A stretch of DNA of 64,000 nucleotides from Maylandia zebra (GCF_041146795.1 NC_135179.1:29169047-29233046), one strand, 5' to 3'; positions 1 to 14,555 are shown, numbered from the stretch's first letter. Numbers and translations are program-made. The notes: a model not told the origin generated them from the sequence alone.

Positions 1-1779
1 GTGGACTCCCCGTAAGCAGTGCTGTGTTTCATACACTCAGCAGTCATAAACCACGTAGTTTCCAGGATACCAGCCTGGCTCAAAGAGGGGTCCTAACATG
101 GGACAGGAGCCCAACCAGTGCAACTGATTTGTGTCAGGAAGATGGTTACTGGAACAGCACTTGGTTAAGTCATGTGCATTACTGTCTTTATTTGAAGAGG
201 CCACGGGGAGCTTCTAATGCTGGCTCTCCAACAAAGTGCAGCAATGAGAAGCAGACTGTGGGGCTGGGTAGGAGGAGGAGTGAAGGTAAAGATCATGAGG
301 GAGTAAATAGAGAATGTGTGTGAATGAATTTAATTTGTAACATATATTTTTGGGTGACATATAATACGCCATACAAGTGATATAATATCCTTATACCAAA
401 CCAAGAGCCAGATGAAGATTTTTTTTTTAAATTGCACATTTGAAAATCGAGTTCCAGTAAAAGTTTTTAAAAAGCAGAGTAGTGCAACAGACCAAAAGGG
501 TATTAAATCAAGGTAAACTACACCCTAACTCATTTTCTTGGCTTGGTAGCCAGTTTGATAGTGCTAACTTGGAAGATGCCAGAGAACCCAGAGTTCCAGT
601 TCTTTTCCGATGGGTGGATCAACATCCAATGGGGACACATTCATGTTCCAGTCTTACAGGCTTGACTTCCTGCTGTCCAAGCAGAATGAATGGAGTGTGA
701 AAAGACCATCTGGAAAAATGAGAGGTGATCCAGGAGGGGAAAAAATAGGACAGAAAGGAGAGATGTAAAGTAAAAGGGAAAATGGTGGGGTTACCATTAA
801 AGGCACAGCACAAATAGCTCTGTTACAAAATTTTGTTCTTCTAGGAGTAAATTTTACTTTTGAAGTTGTCGCAAGATCATTCAGAGAATATCAGCTAAGG
901 TACCATTATAACTCTTGCATTATTTTTATGCATGTTTATTGTATTTAATGTTGAGAATGTGTGATTCTCTAACCTTTGGAGTTCCTCAAGGTTCAATAAT
1001 GGGTCCTGTCTCTTTTTCTTTCTCTGTAAATCCTACAACTTAAAGGCACATTATCTGATAGGTTGGTTAATCTTAAGGCTACACAAAAGCAGTTTGGTAA
1101 CCAATCTTCAGTTCCAATGTAGTTACATCTATTATTTATGTTCATATTGTCTATGATTTTCCATAATATAAGTAACTGCTATAGATTTCCATTGCTTGTG
1201 CTTTTTAAACCACAACAAAACTCTGAGATTCTTGTCTTTTCAACAAGTCAGAATTTTGAAATTGGATCTAAAATTGTCCTTCGTTCAACTCACAATGACC
1301 CTTTCCTTGTCTATTTGGTTATGTTCAGCTAACCTCTTAACATCCACCAGTGGTTGGTTAGGGTTAGCACTGTGCAGGCTGATGTTAGCAGCTGGGTTTC
1401 CAGAAAGCTCTGTGTCACATGAACCCCAGTTGAACCAACTTTTAAAATTAGTCTTGCAATTTTCAATTATGAAAAGTATGTTATACTACTGTGTTTTCTG
1501 TTAAAACAACTAATGCCACAACCCAGCCATTGTGTTGTCTAGTTAGACTATTACTTGCTTAAACTACAAGGATATACCATGTTTATTGTTCCATTATTAT
1601 AAAGAAAACCCCAGTGATACATTATCACGTGCATACATTAAACTTCACTGTAGTTGGATGAAGCTAACTAAAAGTTAGATACCAGCTAATGAACCCTACA
1701 GTAATTAAATTTTGACACCTCATAAGTGAAGTTAATCAAGAAATTTGACCAAAAGGGTTTTTTAGTGTGTCGCTTCTTG

Positions 1780-1810
1780 GTGCTATTGAAGTGCTATTGA
1801 AGTGCTATTG
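1780..1810. repeat. 11-bp tandem repeat, 2.8 units
   Basis: GTGCTATTGAA repeated directly. Confidence 0.75.
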
Positions 1811-2392
1811 TTATAAGTAATTAGCTGATTGTAATATGAAGCTGTAAATGGTGGAAGAGAGAAACGACCAAAGAAAATTATCCTATAAATGGGAACAGGC
1901 AGAGTAACAAAGCTGTGGTCAAATAATTTTTGAGCATTTACTTTAACCTGCTTGGAGTACCAGCAGTTTAGGAGGGGTTCACACCATTAAAACAGCACAA
2001 ATAGTGTTAAGTCAAGTTCCCAGTCACAGAAAAGTTCAACAAAGTGACATTCAAATACTTTAAAATGATTGACTAATAGTTCTGGCACTCATTTTATTGT
2101 TCTATGTGGCAAATCCCACCCATCTGGCACAGAAGCAGAGCCAACACAAATCATAAAAACTATCGTCAAAAATTGCTTGGCTTTGGTTTTTGGGCCCCTG
2201 GTGGGAAGAGAAGGAAGGAGAGAAAAATGGGAGAGTTATCCTCTCCTGAATGAGACTCGAGCTCCCCCAGTGGGACAGCTGAGGCATCTCTCAGGCATTT
2301 TGTATCCGTTTGTCATGTTCTTATCTGACATCCATTAAAACATAATAGAGAGCAGATGCCTGGGAGATGGATCGCTAACCATAACACCCGCC

Positions 2393-2414
2393 CACACACA
2401 CACACACACACACG
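2393..2414. repeat. (CA)n microsatellite
   Basis: Short uninterrupted CA run. Confidence 0.85.
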
Positions 2415-4550
2415 TACGCAAACTGAAACACAGAGTGAGAGACATCTGCAGCATCTATAGAAGTAGGTCTAATTACATAACACTTGCTCCAGTCACTGTG
2501 GAACACTAGCAGCCATGTCAGGTTTTCCTAAATCAGGAGACGCATGCAATGATAAGTGACACGCCGCACATATGAATATACAAAATGACAACCCAAGTGT
2601 GCACTCACAGAGGAGGGAGCACGTACAAAGGCGCCCCTTTGCAAATACACAAAGGTGATTGAACAATCAAGCAGAAAAAGAAAAATGCGCACACATAAAC
2701 TTAATCAGTCACACATTCAGATGCAGTGACGTAGAGATGGGGAAATGGAACATCAATTAGCTCAACGCCTTGGGAGAGCAACGCCTTTAAACTGCTGAGG
2801 ACACAGAGTCATCGGCCGAGAATAGACCGTAAGCAAGGAAGCGAGGGGAGAGGGGAAAATGTGCAGTGTCACTGAGACCAAACCTCCATCGTGAGTCTTC
2901 ACCTGCCAAGAAAAACAGGCATTGCTGAAGGAGAAAGAGGAAGAGAAATGGACAGGGAGTGATGGAAAAAGAGGAGAGGAAAAGGGCAGAGGGACACAGA
3001 AAGAGAGACAAATGGAAAACAAAAGGAAGTCAGTGTGAAATAGATATTTTGCCGTCAGCGTGGAGGTCAAGGCTAGCCGGACAACGCGATTAGACAGGCC
3101 CCTAAATGCGATGATGATTCAACTGCCTGGAGGAGAAGGGTTGACACTGGTGACAGGACCAAAGTGGCTGGCCGTTTACGTGGAAACCAACATTGTTATG
3201 AGTACAGTTTGTCCCCTGATGTCATCCTGCTGCTTCTCATGGCCGGGCCTTCAGCCATACCGCCGGCCTGCTGGGTAAAAAAACACACTGTGACACATTA
3301 AAAGAGAAAAACACACTAGACAAGAAAAGGCACACACAGATGATCACGCACTAACATAATGCATAAAACTAACGCACATGCAAAGGTGTGAAAAAGCAAT
3401 AAGAGCTCATGAATACAACACCCCAGTGTCACTCACAAGTTGGACCGTCGGCAGGAATCCACACAGCGATGATGATGATGGTGAAAGAAGAGGCCTAGTG
3501 TACGGAAAAGTAGTGAAGCTGCTGAAAAGTGCTGAGAACTTTCCCCCTTCTTCCAAACAGAGACTTTAGGCTCTGAGCAGAGGGTAAGTAAGCTAGCTGT
3601 CTAACACCAGGCTCGGCCCGTGCTGACTGATTCTATCTCCTCCTGGGTTTGGCGAGCGCTGACGGATCCTGTCACCATTGGAAAAGTACTTCTCGCTAGT
3701 CTCCACCCTGCTGCCTCCTAACGCAAACAGGAATCAGGACAGATCCACAGAACAGGCTAATTCAACAGATAATTTTCAAGTGTTATACAAACATATCAAT
3801 ATAACAATACCTTAGCCATCAAGGCATGAGTAAATAGTCACCAAAACTCACTCACTCACTCCATCCATGCTTATCTAGTTCAGGATCATGGAGGTCTGGA
3901 GTCTACCCAGCTGGGTCATTCTGTCTCTAATCAACCAAGCCTTCTGCTCAGCTTACTCCGATTCATATAAAAATTGAATATTGGAAAATTCAAACATTTA
4001 TAATGATTGCTGTGAGATTTATATATCACATATAAATCTTTTAAGATATGTCTGTACAGGTTTGCTTTTATTTAGTTCTAGTTGCTCTATTTCTACTTAT
4101 ATCTATGCATTCTTCTCTCTATTTTATATTACACCTTTAGCTATCAGTCGGTCAAACATGCGTCTGAATTTGTACCAAGCTTTGTACATGCTCAGACTAA
4201 TAAAGCTTAAATAATGACCGTGATCTACCATGACCATCACATTTCAAAGATAGAGTAGCTGATCTGTGAGCTACAGCCTGCTTAGCCTCCTTACTGCTAA
4301 GTTTTGTTTGTTAAATGAGACGCAAGTGTGGTTCCCACCAGTGGTTTACCACTAATAATAATGTAGCTTGCATCAGAGCAGTAACATAGCTGATAACTGC
4401 AGCAGGATTTCATAGACACAAAAAACTATATAGGTTTATATATGATTTAATATAAAATGTCTTGTATCAACATACAAGACAATAGCCAGCCTGTAGTGAA
4501 ACAGTCTTAGGAAATGTAGAAAAGCTATTAGAATAAAAAATGTGATGCAA

Positions 4551-4625
4551 GATTATCAGCATAATGATTATCAGCATGATGATTATCAGTATGATGATTA
4601 TCAGCATGATGATTATAAATATGAT
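4551..4625. repeat. 15-bp minisatellite, five units
   Basis: Unit GATTATCAGCATGAT with small variations (CATAAT, TATGAT, AAATATGAT). It reads as DYQHD repeats on plus, but no gene context supports translation. Confidence 0.85.
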
Positions 4626-7600
4626 GTCTACTTTCGAGCAATTAAACGTGTCCAACAGGCTCATCTTCTAGAAAACACCAATAAAGCAGAAAGGAAATCC
4701 CTTCTGCTTCTGAGCACCAGGCAGATTACAGAACTACTGAACTCTGCTGTAGGTGAGGCTAAACAAGACTCAGCCTGCTCCTGGCAAACATGACTAGATT
4801 TGCTCTTGTTTAATTAGACTGGTTGATCCACAAACAATCAGGGCAGGTTTACTTTGGCTAAATGTGACACCACTGGCTTCGAGTCATTCCCTGACAGATG
4901 AGGTAAGCAGGGCTCAAGCGATAATTATACGTATAGATTTAAAGTTTCCTTTGTTTTGTTAAGCGGTTTTAATATCGTCACACACATAACGAAGACGAGC
5001 CAGGACACAATTAAGTCTATTTTATATCAGACCGACTACAGAGATGTAGATCTGGACAAAGCAGTTCAGTAACTTCATTCTTATTTTGAGTAGTAGCCCG
5101 AGGGCAGCTGTAGAGTGGGGCTGTTCACATGCTCACTCCTGCTATGCTACATGAACAGTGAAAAACAGCTGCAATCTTTGGATTTAACCTTGCATCCAAC
5201 AAATCTTTTTAGATTACAGCCATTATCTGTTTAAACCCCAGGTAGCTTGTATACCATTAATTAACAGGGCCTGATGGTGTCCTATGGGAAAGCCAGATAA
5301 TATGACTCCTCTCATAAATTCTGAGCTGAAGTGAAATTTTTGTGGCCAGCAATCACTGACTGCTGCTCAAAGAGTCATTATTTTACTGAGTGCATGACCA
5401 TGTCTTAGGGGGTAGACAGAAAGTAACTCATGCCTCTGGGACCAGGGCTATAAATCTGCATGTGTGTACGTCTGCATACCAGCTTTTGGCCTCGAGGTTC
5501 ACTTGAGGCTGATGTGGAGCTTGCTCTTGCTTGCCCATCAATCAATTTGCACTTTATAACTGCAAAGACTTGCTGCAAAGAGAGAGAGATGAGGAGTCAA
5601 GTGTGTCATGTTTGACCTTAAAACATCAGTGATTGGTGGACTCTGAAATTAAAGATCTGAACTCTACTATGCCAAAGGCATTAGTAACAGGTGTCTGCCT
5701 TTCAAACAGAAACATGTCTGAATAGGTTGAGGAAGAAAACAAATGGGAAACTTCTCAATATTTAAGATGATTTTATGTGAAAATATACAATTTCATTTCA
5801 TTTTCAAGGAATACAATTGCTCTACAGTGCGATCCTATGCTGATGCACTCATTTGACTGTAAATCTTTTTTTTAAAAATGGAAAAAGCAGGTGTCCTATT
5901 GTTCAGATAATATGCGGTAATATAATGTATTAAAGATTATGTAACCTTAGTTGCAGGTGTGCAGGTGTGGCTGTTAGTGCTATTCTTCTCCATTCATGTG
6001 TAAAGGAATATAAGCCTGCATCCATATGGAAGATAAATCCACAGTTCTCAATGCCTTTTCACAACTAAAGCTTTTGAAGGCATTTTTTTTTATCTTTGTT
6101 GGTTGATGCATGGAGAATAAATGATATTAGCTCTCCTTTAGCAATGCATCGTCTTTAGCAGTGCAGCTCTATTAATCGTGCATATCTAAAGTTGTTTCTG
6201 TGTGCATGTATTTCGTACCCAGTTGCTAGCTTGATAGCTCTTGCAGCTTGCTCTGCCTTGTTCTACCGAGCAAGCAAACACACAAACAAGAAGGGTTTTA
6301 ACGTGCAATTTGATACATTTAAGATCTTCACTTCCACAAGAGACAGATTTCAACAAAGCTTGAGCAATGCTGCACACCCTCACCTCTTTTATACAACAGC
6401 ATGCAGCATGTGCATAACTGTCACATCATGTGAACTCATAACTGACTTTACTGGTTACCAACTGAAGTTCTGAGACATGAACAGGCCTGCGGTTGCCCAA
6501 ATGAGGGTGACTCACTTACCCACAATAACACCCTCTGCTGCGATTTGCTTAAATCAATCAAACCTCAACAACAACAGTCAGTCGTCGTTGACCTTATAAA
6601 ACAGAGATTTGAGGTGAACCGGGTCTTGTTTGTTGTATAACCTGTCTGCACGAACAGTGGAGGCTTTCATGTCAAATATACAGAGGCATGTTTATTTTCT
6701 TATGCTTATTTATCTTCTTCTTATTTAATGATGCGTGCTGCACTTTGTCCAAATCACAAGGGCAGATCACTTTTTCACTCTGGTTTTTGTTTTGTTTTGT
6801 TTTTTGAAACAGTGACTTAGTTTTATCAGAGAAGCACAATTTAGGTAACGCAATCATTTTTTATAATATACTGAAGTTTCGTTTAAATGCAATGACCAAT
6901 AAAATGCAATCAAAATGCAAAAATAAAATGTAAATCAGAGCATATATTCAGAATTTAATGTCTTAAATTGAATTTGTTCAACATTATTAGTCTTTTTAGT
7001 ACTTAAAAATACATAATATTGACCTAATTTAACAATAATCTGTAAGGAATGCATTCTAAACGTGGGTAAAACTCAGATATTGGCAAAATATGGGACTATC
7101 CATAGGACATGAGAATGCATAGTATAGTAAGCAAATAAAGTTGGCATTTAAAAATTTTTAAATTATATATATATTTATGTCTTGTGTTTTGCACATATTT
7201 CAAGTTAATAAAAATGTTAACTTATGTTCCAGTAGTTTAGTTATTAGCAAAGGACAACATTAGCTTTACTTGTTGGTTAATTGTTGACATTAAAGTCACT
7301 TTAAATAAGAAATGTTGAGGCTCTAATACCACACTCAAGACTTTAAAATGTATGCAGTGCGTTTATAACAAGGAGAGTAAGCAGTGATTTAAAGGACAGA
7401 AAGGTAAGTATTTAAAAGGAACTTTTTTCACTGTTAAGTAGTGACATATTTGAAATAAAAGAATCTTTTTTAGGCTTGTCCTGGGCAGAGATAGGTGGGA
7501 TTAAGTAAGCGTGTGTCTTTTCTAGGAGAAAACAGGCCACGAGCTCCGAAACAAAACCTGTGCAAGAATGAGGGGCACATACAAACATTTGTTTAAACTT

Positions 7601-8329
7601 TTCAAAACATTTAATAAGAAAATAGGATTTAAAGTAACTTCACATAAAAATATGAGCTGGCATGTGCCTCTGTGGGGAAACTGTTGTCCAAAAAGGAACA
7701 TATTACAGGATGGGTTGGGTTTTCTCCAAGAACGAAGTTAAACCCTAAACCTGGGTGGTCACTTCATTGGTTAACCATATTATATTGTTTGTTTATGGGT
7801 GTACAACAACAAACGTGATCCGAGGAAATGTCAGCTCAGTCTGTGGTCTTGTATTCCAGCCTCCTCTCTGCTTCTCATTGATACTATCACATCATTATTT
7901 CTCCAAATAGCATGAAGAGCCTAAATCATTGTGACGTAGGCAGAAAGCAAGGACATGAAATGAATGGCTCGGTGAAAGCCGGCGACAACAACAGCTCTCT
8001 GTGAATGTGAGATATTTGGGATCGAGGAAAAAGCATTGTGACCAACTCTGAGTTCTTATTGTTATTGTTACGATACAGCAAGACAAAAGTGAAACATTTT
8101 TCTCGTTGCAATGGAAAACCGCTCGGGTGAGTGTGCTCCAGCTGCTTCGGTTTCCTCCCTCACCCGTCTCACCCAGCAAGACGTCTTTCATGCCATTGTG
8201 GATGTGGCATGCTGGAAACACAATGAACCCGAGCTACACTTCCCCTGGCACCATTTCTGTATTGTGGGACCCGGTGGGAGGAGATGCTGGGTCAGAGCAA
8301 ACTCAACTAAGGCCTAAGAGTTTATAGTT

Positions 8330-9295
8330 GAGAAAACCAAGACAAACGCCAGATATGTTAAAGTTCACAAGAAACTACAACTAGAAAAGTGCTAAACAAG
8401 TATGGCTTGTTTGAAAGAGCCACAAGGAGAAAGCCTCTCCTCTCTGAAAAAAATAACATGTTAATAACAGTTTATGTTAGCAAGGTTGCATCTGATCAAA
8501 AACGCAAGACTTCTGGAGTGATGTCCTCTGGACAGACGAGCTCAAAGTGGCCATAATGGAAAACACTAAATTTGGTAAAAACCAAGCATTTTTGCATATC
8601 AGCAAAAATGCTTCATATCATTAAGCACGGGGTGGAGAGGTGATGATTTGGGTTTGTTTTGTAGACGTGGGACTCAGGAACCTTGCAATCATCGAGTCAA
8701 CCACCAGCTACTCTATACACTAAAGTTTTTCAAGAGTCAAATTTGAGTCCATCTGCTGGGTCATGCACCAGGACAATGATCCCAATTACACTGAAAATTT
8801 ACAACAGAATGAATGAAAAAGAAAATAATCAAAGTCCTGCATTGAACCATTAAAACTCTAGACCTCAACCTGGCTGACATGCTATGGCAGCACCTGCAAA
8901 CCTCATTGAACTGAAGCAACGTTGCAAAAGCGTTGGCTCTCTTCCACAGCATGTCTTCTATCCTGTCTTCCTTCTCTCACCCCAACTGGTCGCAGCAGAT
9001 GGCCCCGCCCCTCCCTGAGCCTGGTTCTGCTGGAGGTTTCTTCCTGTTAAAAGGGAGTTTTTCCTTCCCACTGTCACCAAAGTGCTCACTCATAGGAGGT
9101 CATATGACTGTTGGGTTGTTCTCTGTAAGTATTATTGTACTGTTATTGTAGGGTCTATAAAGCGCTTTGAGGCGACTGTTGTTGTGATTTGGCGCTGTAT
9201 AAATAAAACTGAATTGGGCCAAAATTCCAAAAATACAGAAAACAAGCACTTCAAGTTATTGTTGCTACAAGTGCTTCTACAAGCTTCATGTAGAA
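8330..9295 (+). mobile_element. Decayed Tc1 transposase copy (family E), split by a LINE tail
   Basis: Recognisable pieces run from AGGAGAAAGCCTCTCC (8425) through TCTGGAGTGATGTCCTCTGG, where the first catalytic Asp region lies, then CAGGACAATGATCCCAATTA (second Asp, QDNDP). The third catalytic segment reads LDLNLADMLW, with Glu changed to Asp. The sense resumes after the insert with GGGCCAAAATTCC (9217) and TTCAAGTTATTGTTGCT. Frameshifts are numerous and no TIR is seen. Confidence 0.65.
8940..9217 (+). mobile_element. LINE 3' tail inserted in Tc1 family E copy
   Basis: It contains the block GAGGTTTCTTCCTGTTAAAAGG followed by a TATAAAGCGCTTTGAGGCGA stretch and ends GTATAAATAAAACTGAATTG. This is a widespread fish LINE 3' end (probably L2-type). 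A second copy lies on the minus strand at 15447-15700. Confidence 0.65.
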
Positions 9296-9323
9296 GTCAT
9301 TCTGTCTGTTGAAAGACGCGAAT

Positions 9324-10238
9324 GCTACAGGTGAAAATATCACAATTTCTTCATCGTGGCACCTGTTAATGGGTAGGATATATTAGGGAGCAAGTGAACA
9401 TCTTCTCCTCAAAGTTGACGTTAGAAGCATGAAAAATGGGCAAGTATAAGGATTTAAGTGAATTTGAAAAGGCCAAACTGGGATGGCTAGATTACTGTGT
9501 CAGAGCATCTCCAAAAGTGGTTCAAGGAAGGAACAGTGTTGAACCAGCAACAGAGTCATGGTCAGCCAAGGCTCACTGATGCACATGGGGAGCAAAGGCT
9601 GGCCTGTGTAGTCTGATTCAACAGGCGAGTTAAAGTCAAGATGCCCATGTTGACTCCTGTCCACGGCCAAAAGCACCAACAATGGGCCGCGCTATGAATT
9701 CTGGGATAGGTTGGGTCACGAAGGATACACCCGACCCATCCTTCAAATCTGGGGGAAAGGAGGACCCATTTGTTGGCCGCATTTAGAGGAGTCTACGAAT
9801 TAGAACAGCCTTCGCCACGTCTCTGTCATGTAATCGGCCTACAAATGTGGCCTCTGAAGGATGCGGTCCCTGAGTTTGGACACAGCTACAATACCGGACA
9901 CAGCAACTTCTTCTTCTTTGGCGTTTAACAGCAGCTGGCAACCTTGTAGATGCAGTGCTGCCATCTTCTGTTTCAGTCCGTTATTACACTCTTAAATCCT
10001 ACTACTTATTCCTGCATCTTTTAGGATCATACGAAGCTTCAAACGGCGCATCGACTATTAAATTAGTCATCGACAATTTTGATAGTCAACATAATCGTGA
10101 CAAATCGACGCAGCCCTAGTGCCACCTTCAGGGGTCTAGTGGAGTTGATGCTTCGATGTGTCAGGGCTGTTTTGGCAGCAAACGGGGAGAAACACAACAT
10201 TAGGCATGCGGTCATAATGTTATGCCTGATCAGTGCAT
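9324..10238 (+). mobile_element. Tc1-type transposon copy (family A) with deleted interior
   Basis: The left part (9324-9687) contains GGCACCTGTTAATGGGTAGG and ATGGGCAAGTATAAGGATT (transposase start MGKYKDL). The right part (10118-10238) runs from CACCTTCAGGGGTCTAGTGG to the terminal CATAATGTTATGCCTGATCA. Most of the catalytic region is gone and replaced by foreign DNA (9688-10117). Smaller internal losses are also seen, one near 9513 between CAAAA repeats. The left terminal repeat is missing. Confidence 0.65.
9688..10117 (+). mobile_element. hAT-like non-autonomous fragment inside Tc1 family A
   Basis: It ends in CGACGCAGCCCTAG, a typical hAT terminus, after repeated CGACTATTAAATTAGTCATC-like subterminal motifs. 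The left terminus is not visible, so the fragment is truncated. Confidence 0.45.
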
Positions 10239-11107
10239 TGCCTGGAATACATTTAAATCAAGTGATCACCCACATTTATACAAAGAAGGCAGATGTTTCT
10301 GACATTTCAAAGATTAGACTGATTTATCATGCAGGACTGAGTTGTTAAGAGGTTCAGTGGTCAGTGCTTTGGTTAAATTATAGAAACACCCCCAACCTAA
10401 TCAGTAACACCCACTCAGAGCACACATCATGAGTGTACCCCACAGGGCTCACTAGGTAGCAATTACAGGCACTCCCACTTAAACCACCAACATGTCCCTA
10501 AACCTTTTTCCTGAGCATGGCCTCACTATCTACCTGCTATAACTCTTCAGCCTCCTCCCTCTCTCTTTGAGCTCTCTCAGATCAGATTACAGAGCCATCT
10601 GATAATGGTAAACACTGTGGCTGAATGCTCTACCTGTGATTTTGTGTGTATTGGTTGGCACGAAGGTAAGAGTGGTCAGTCCAAAACAAGACTCCCTCCA
10701 TTCACACAGTTTGCTTGACAAGCTATGACAGACAATCATAATCCTAAAGTGGATTATAGGCTGGTTTTGTTTTCTTCTTCTCCTAAATTTAATTTCCAAC
10801 CATGTGCATGTGTTTAATTCCATCAACCGTTAGGTCATGGTCTGCTCAGCCATGCACATCCAGTCTGTTCTGCCACCGCAATCATGCTGGACAATTACAG
10901 TAATCCTATTGATCCAAAACACACCTAACCTCACCATTATTTTATATCCAAGATTGACCTCAAACACCAAGGCAGTCTTGGTGAATTGTCTCTTCAAGCA
11001 GGGCTTGAAAATTATGAAAGACAACATCTCCACAGCCACCCCCCCTGGATACTTCCACTCCTCTGAGTTCTGTTTGAACACATTGCACTGGATATGTACA
11101 CATATCT

Positions 11108-11570
11108 AGTTCAACAAAAGGCTGGAAAAGTAAGTTGTACTAAAAAGGAACATTATAATTGGCAACAGGTCAGTAACTTGATTGGCTATATAAAGAGCAC
11201 TTTAAAAAGAGTTTCTCAAAAGTAAAGCTGGGCAGATGTTCAACAATCTGCAAAAAATGTCTGTCTCCAAGTTGTGGAACAATTTCAGAATGATATTCCT
11301 CAATAGTAGTTGTGATCTTAGGGCAATCAGAAGGCTGTGCATTTAAAAACAGGCATGATTCATTCAGAAAATGCATGGCCTCAAGAATGGCAAAGACAAT
11401 CCAGGACTTTTGATCAACTCGGAACTTATGTCAGACCAGACCAGGACATTTAAACCTCTTCCAACTTTTTTGAGACATGTTTCTGCCATCAAATAATAAT
11501 GGCTTTTGCAATTTCTCACTTTAAACATTTAATGTGTTTTCTATGTTCTACTTTAAAGAGGTACCTATTT
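11108..11570 (+). mobile_element. Decayed Tc1 transposon copy (family D)
   Basis: Diagnostic pieces in order are AAAAGGCTGGAAAAGTAAG, GGCAACAGGTCAGTAACTTG, AAAACAGGCATGATTC, CCAACTTTTTTGAGACATGT and CTCACTTTAAACATTTAATG. This is the same family as 27846-28560. Large parts of the transposase gene are missing. Confidence 0.6.
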
Positions 11571-14553
11571 TTCACCCTTTTTGAAATGAAGCTAATGAGT
11601 AAGTTCAGTAAGGAAGCTCTATAGTAACACATCTTTCCGCTTCCCAGGTGCTGGCGGCTAATCTGAGCTTTAATCTAAGTTCTACTCTCCCATGCTGTCA
11701 AGTTTATTGTGACATCACTCCAATCATTTTTCTGCTGGCCTTCTTCAGGCCAATCGGCTTTCACTCTGCGTACTTTAAATCTCAATGCCCATCTGCTATT
11801 CTCCCTTGCAGATGCCTCCATACAACCCACCTCCTCGCCATCACCACCTCTCCCTCGTCACTCAGGCTCAGTTCAAGCTTCAACCTTCATCTCCACCACC
11901 AGCATCTAGACTCCGGAAGGTCTTGCTCTGATTCCTATTACCAACCTGTTCTGCTGTGATGGGCCATCCAAATCTTAAACTGTACTTCAATAAATCACGT
12001 TCAATTCCTTCTAATGTTCTCTCCTTATTGAGATGTCATTAAAGGTTACACACATGTAATTAATAACATGTAATTAATAACATTAACTCTGGCCCTGTTC
12101 CATTTAGCTGGGAAGAGGCCATGGGATTATAGCTCTTCATGTGAACTGCTATGGCACTAAGTAAATCTGAACTATAATTAATTTCATTCATCACAGTCAC
12201 CTATTGGATATCATAGCCTAAAAAAAAGTTTAAAGATGACATTCATGCGAAACAGGCCTTCATAAGCTTCTTGAAAGGTTTATGGTGCCAGTATAGAAAT
12301 GAACCCGGGACTACAGTAATACTGTTGATGTATTCTTGCATGTTCTGCGCACTCTGCTCTATTCATCTTTGCCTCTGCTCCCTTAGTTTTATCCTCTATC
12401 TTAGTCCTGCAAGTTGAAACAGTCAGTAATGCAAAAAATATAATCAGAAATGAACTTTCACTTGCAGCATTCACGCCCCTGTGAAAGTAGTGAGGATTAA
12501 AGTAACAGCAATAAAAACAAGACAGTTCATTGTCACAGCAGACTGTTTTGTTAGTCTGACAAGTAGGAATAAACTTTGACAGCTCTTTAAACTCTTGTGA
12601 ACTTAGATATTCACGCATTCAAACCTCTGTTAACAAAGTCCAATTTATTATACTTTAATATTGAACTTAATTAGCACACCTTGCCATGAGCCACTACATC
12701 AAAACATTCGTTTAATTCTAGCACGTTAAAGCATTTTAATCATTTTCCACGATGCATCCTGGGTGTGCAACAGGAAAGGACTAAACGTGAGACAGTGAAT
12801 ATTGTGTGCATTTTTCAGTTTCCAGCTTGTTAAGCTAAAATTTATAATTGTTCTATAAACACTGACAGCAGTAGGAAATATTTAATACACTAACAGGCCT
12901 CTTTAGCAACTTCTTGTGAAGTTTGTGAATTATTTTTGGAAATTAAATGGTTCCAAAACACCTACACAACCACCTCATAATGCTACAATGTGCTGCTAGT
13001 GACTGGAAAAGCAAGGCTTTACTCAGCCAAGCTAGTCAGTAGCTTCTCGTGGCTGAGTAGCTCTGACTCAGACTGCCAGAGCTACTCAGCCCAAGTAAAT
13101 AAGAGGTGCGCAGTCAGCAGTCTCCTCTTTTAGCTGCTGCTTGCAAAGTTTAGCTTAAGCAAATGAAAGTTAGCTTAGTTCTTCATTTAAGAAGAATCAG
13201 CAACCATGCTAGCTAGTTTGTTGTGGCTATGCTTGGACATTCAGGAGCTACATTAGCAATCATGTTCACCAAGTTAGCAAACCAGCATGACTGCTAACAT
13301 GCTTGCCAGGAGGACATCACTCTCTGACCGCTGGTGTTTCACCTAAGAAGTTGCTAATATAATGTGTTCTAAACACCCAGTGCAGCTAACTCTTGTGGAA
13401 ATGCTGTTACCTTTGAGGGTTTCTTGTCACTAAAGAAAGTACTAGACCAGTTAACAGTGACAACAGTTAATGGCACCAAATAAAAATATGTAGTATTCCC
13501 AAAGTTTTTAAGATTCTGCAGGGAGTCATTTTATAACAATTTAGGAAACATCACACCTACTGAAAATTTGGTTACCACCTTTTCCAGAGTGATCTGTGTG
13601 TGAGGAGTCAACTTTTATCGACATTTGTAAGCTTTTAATACAGAGAGGATCTTTTTTTCTACCTTACAAGTTAAGTTATATTTCAATTCACAAATAATTT
13701 TTCTTATTTGTAAAGTTGTTAGATAAAAGCAGATACGTGAAGTTACATTAAAAGCAGGGACCTGTGGTCTTGCTGTTATGCTAAACGTTGACAGACAGGC
13801 CACATACCAGTGTGACAGACTGCTTTCCATAAAACAGTTAAAGGAGTCCTGTGATCACCTGTGGCAGACGGGTGGAACTCTCATCTGTTGTTACATGAGC
13901 GCTGAGAGATGAACAGATTGGAAGATGAGGAGCTGGATTCCTCGAACACAATCACACACCTGAGATCAGATCATAACCTGGAGAGATGCTCTCACACACA
14001 CACACAGATATGAAACACACACACACCCTGCAGAGGCAGACTCCACATGTACAAACCACTGAAACGAGTATAAACCACAGGGATTATACTGAGTATGCTG
14101 CACATAAAACCAGACTGGAACTGATTGAAAAGCATTGTTGGGATTTGTTTCATTTCAGTGGCCGTGTCAGGTACATGGGGACATCACACAGAAGACTATT
14201 CTAACTATTCTGGGAGCATCTAAGCTTTCCTGGTAGTCACTCCAGAGCAAATGAACTTTGAAAAGAGAGCTTTATTTTGGATGTTGCAATTCAGCCCCCT
14301 CTGCATTAGCTGCTTCAGGCTAATGTGGAAACAAACACACAAAAAGAAGTACATAAATTGCTTTTAAAGGCTCTAAATCACACACACACACACAGAGTCA
14401 GGATGCAGGCATTTCTGTGGGCAGCTGTGGCTCTTAAGTGGTCAAGGCAGACGCAAACACAGTCAGAATGAGTGCGGCATGGCAATCTAAAGTCCTCATT
14501 AGCCCAGATGATTCAGCCCCTTTTCACAAGGCAATGCTGTGGAAGTGCACTGG

Positions 14554-14555
<2 letters not shown>

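Larger units (their letters stand above)
1..8329. other. Non-coding, mostly unique DNA
   Basis: Apart from the small tandem repeats listed, I see no gene, RNA or recognisable transposon. ORFs are short and lack family motifs. Parts of 2100-2350 and 7890-8110 look less repetitive and could be conserved non-coding sequence, but that cannot be judged from one genome. Confidence 0.5.

Noticed and set aside
4551..4625. DYQHD repeat peptide as a coding gene
   Set aside because: Short minisatellite translation with no surrounding gene structure.
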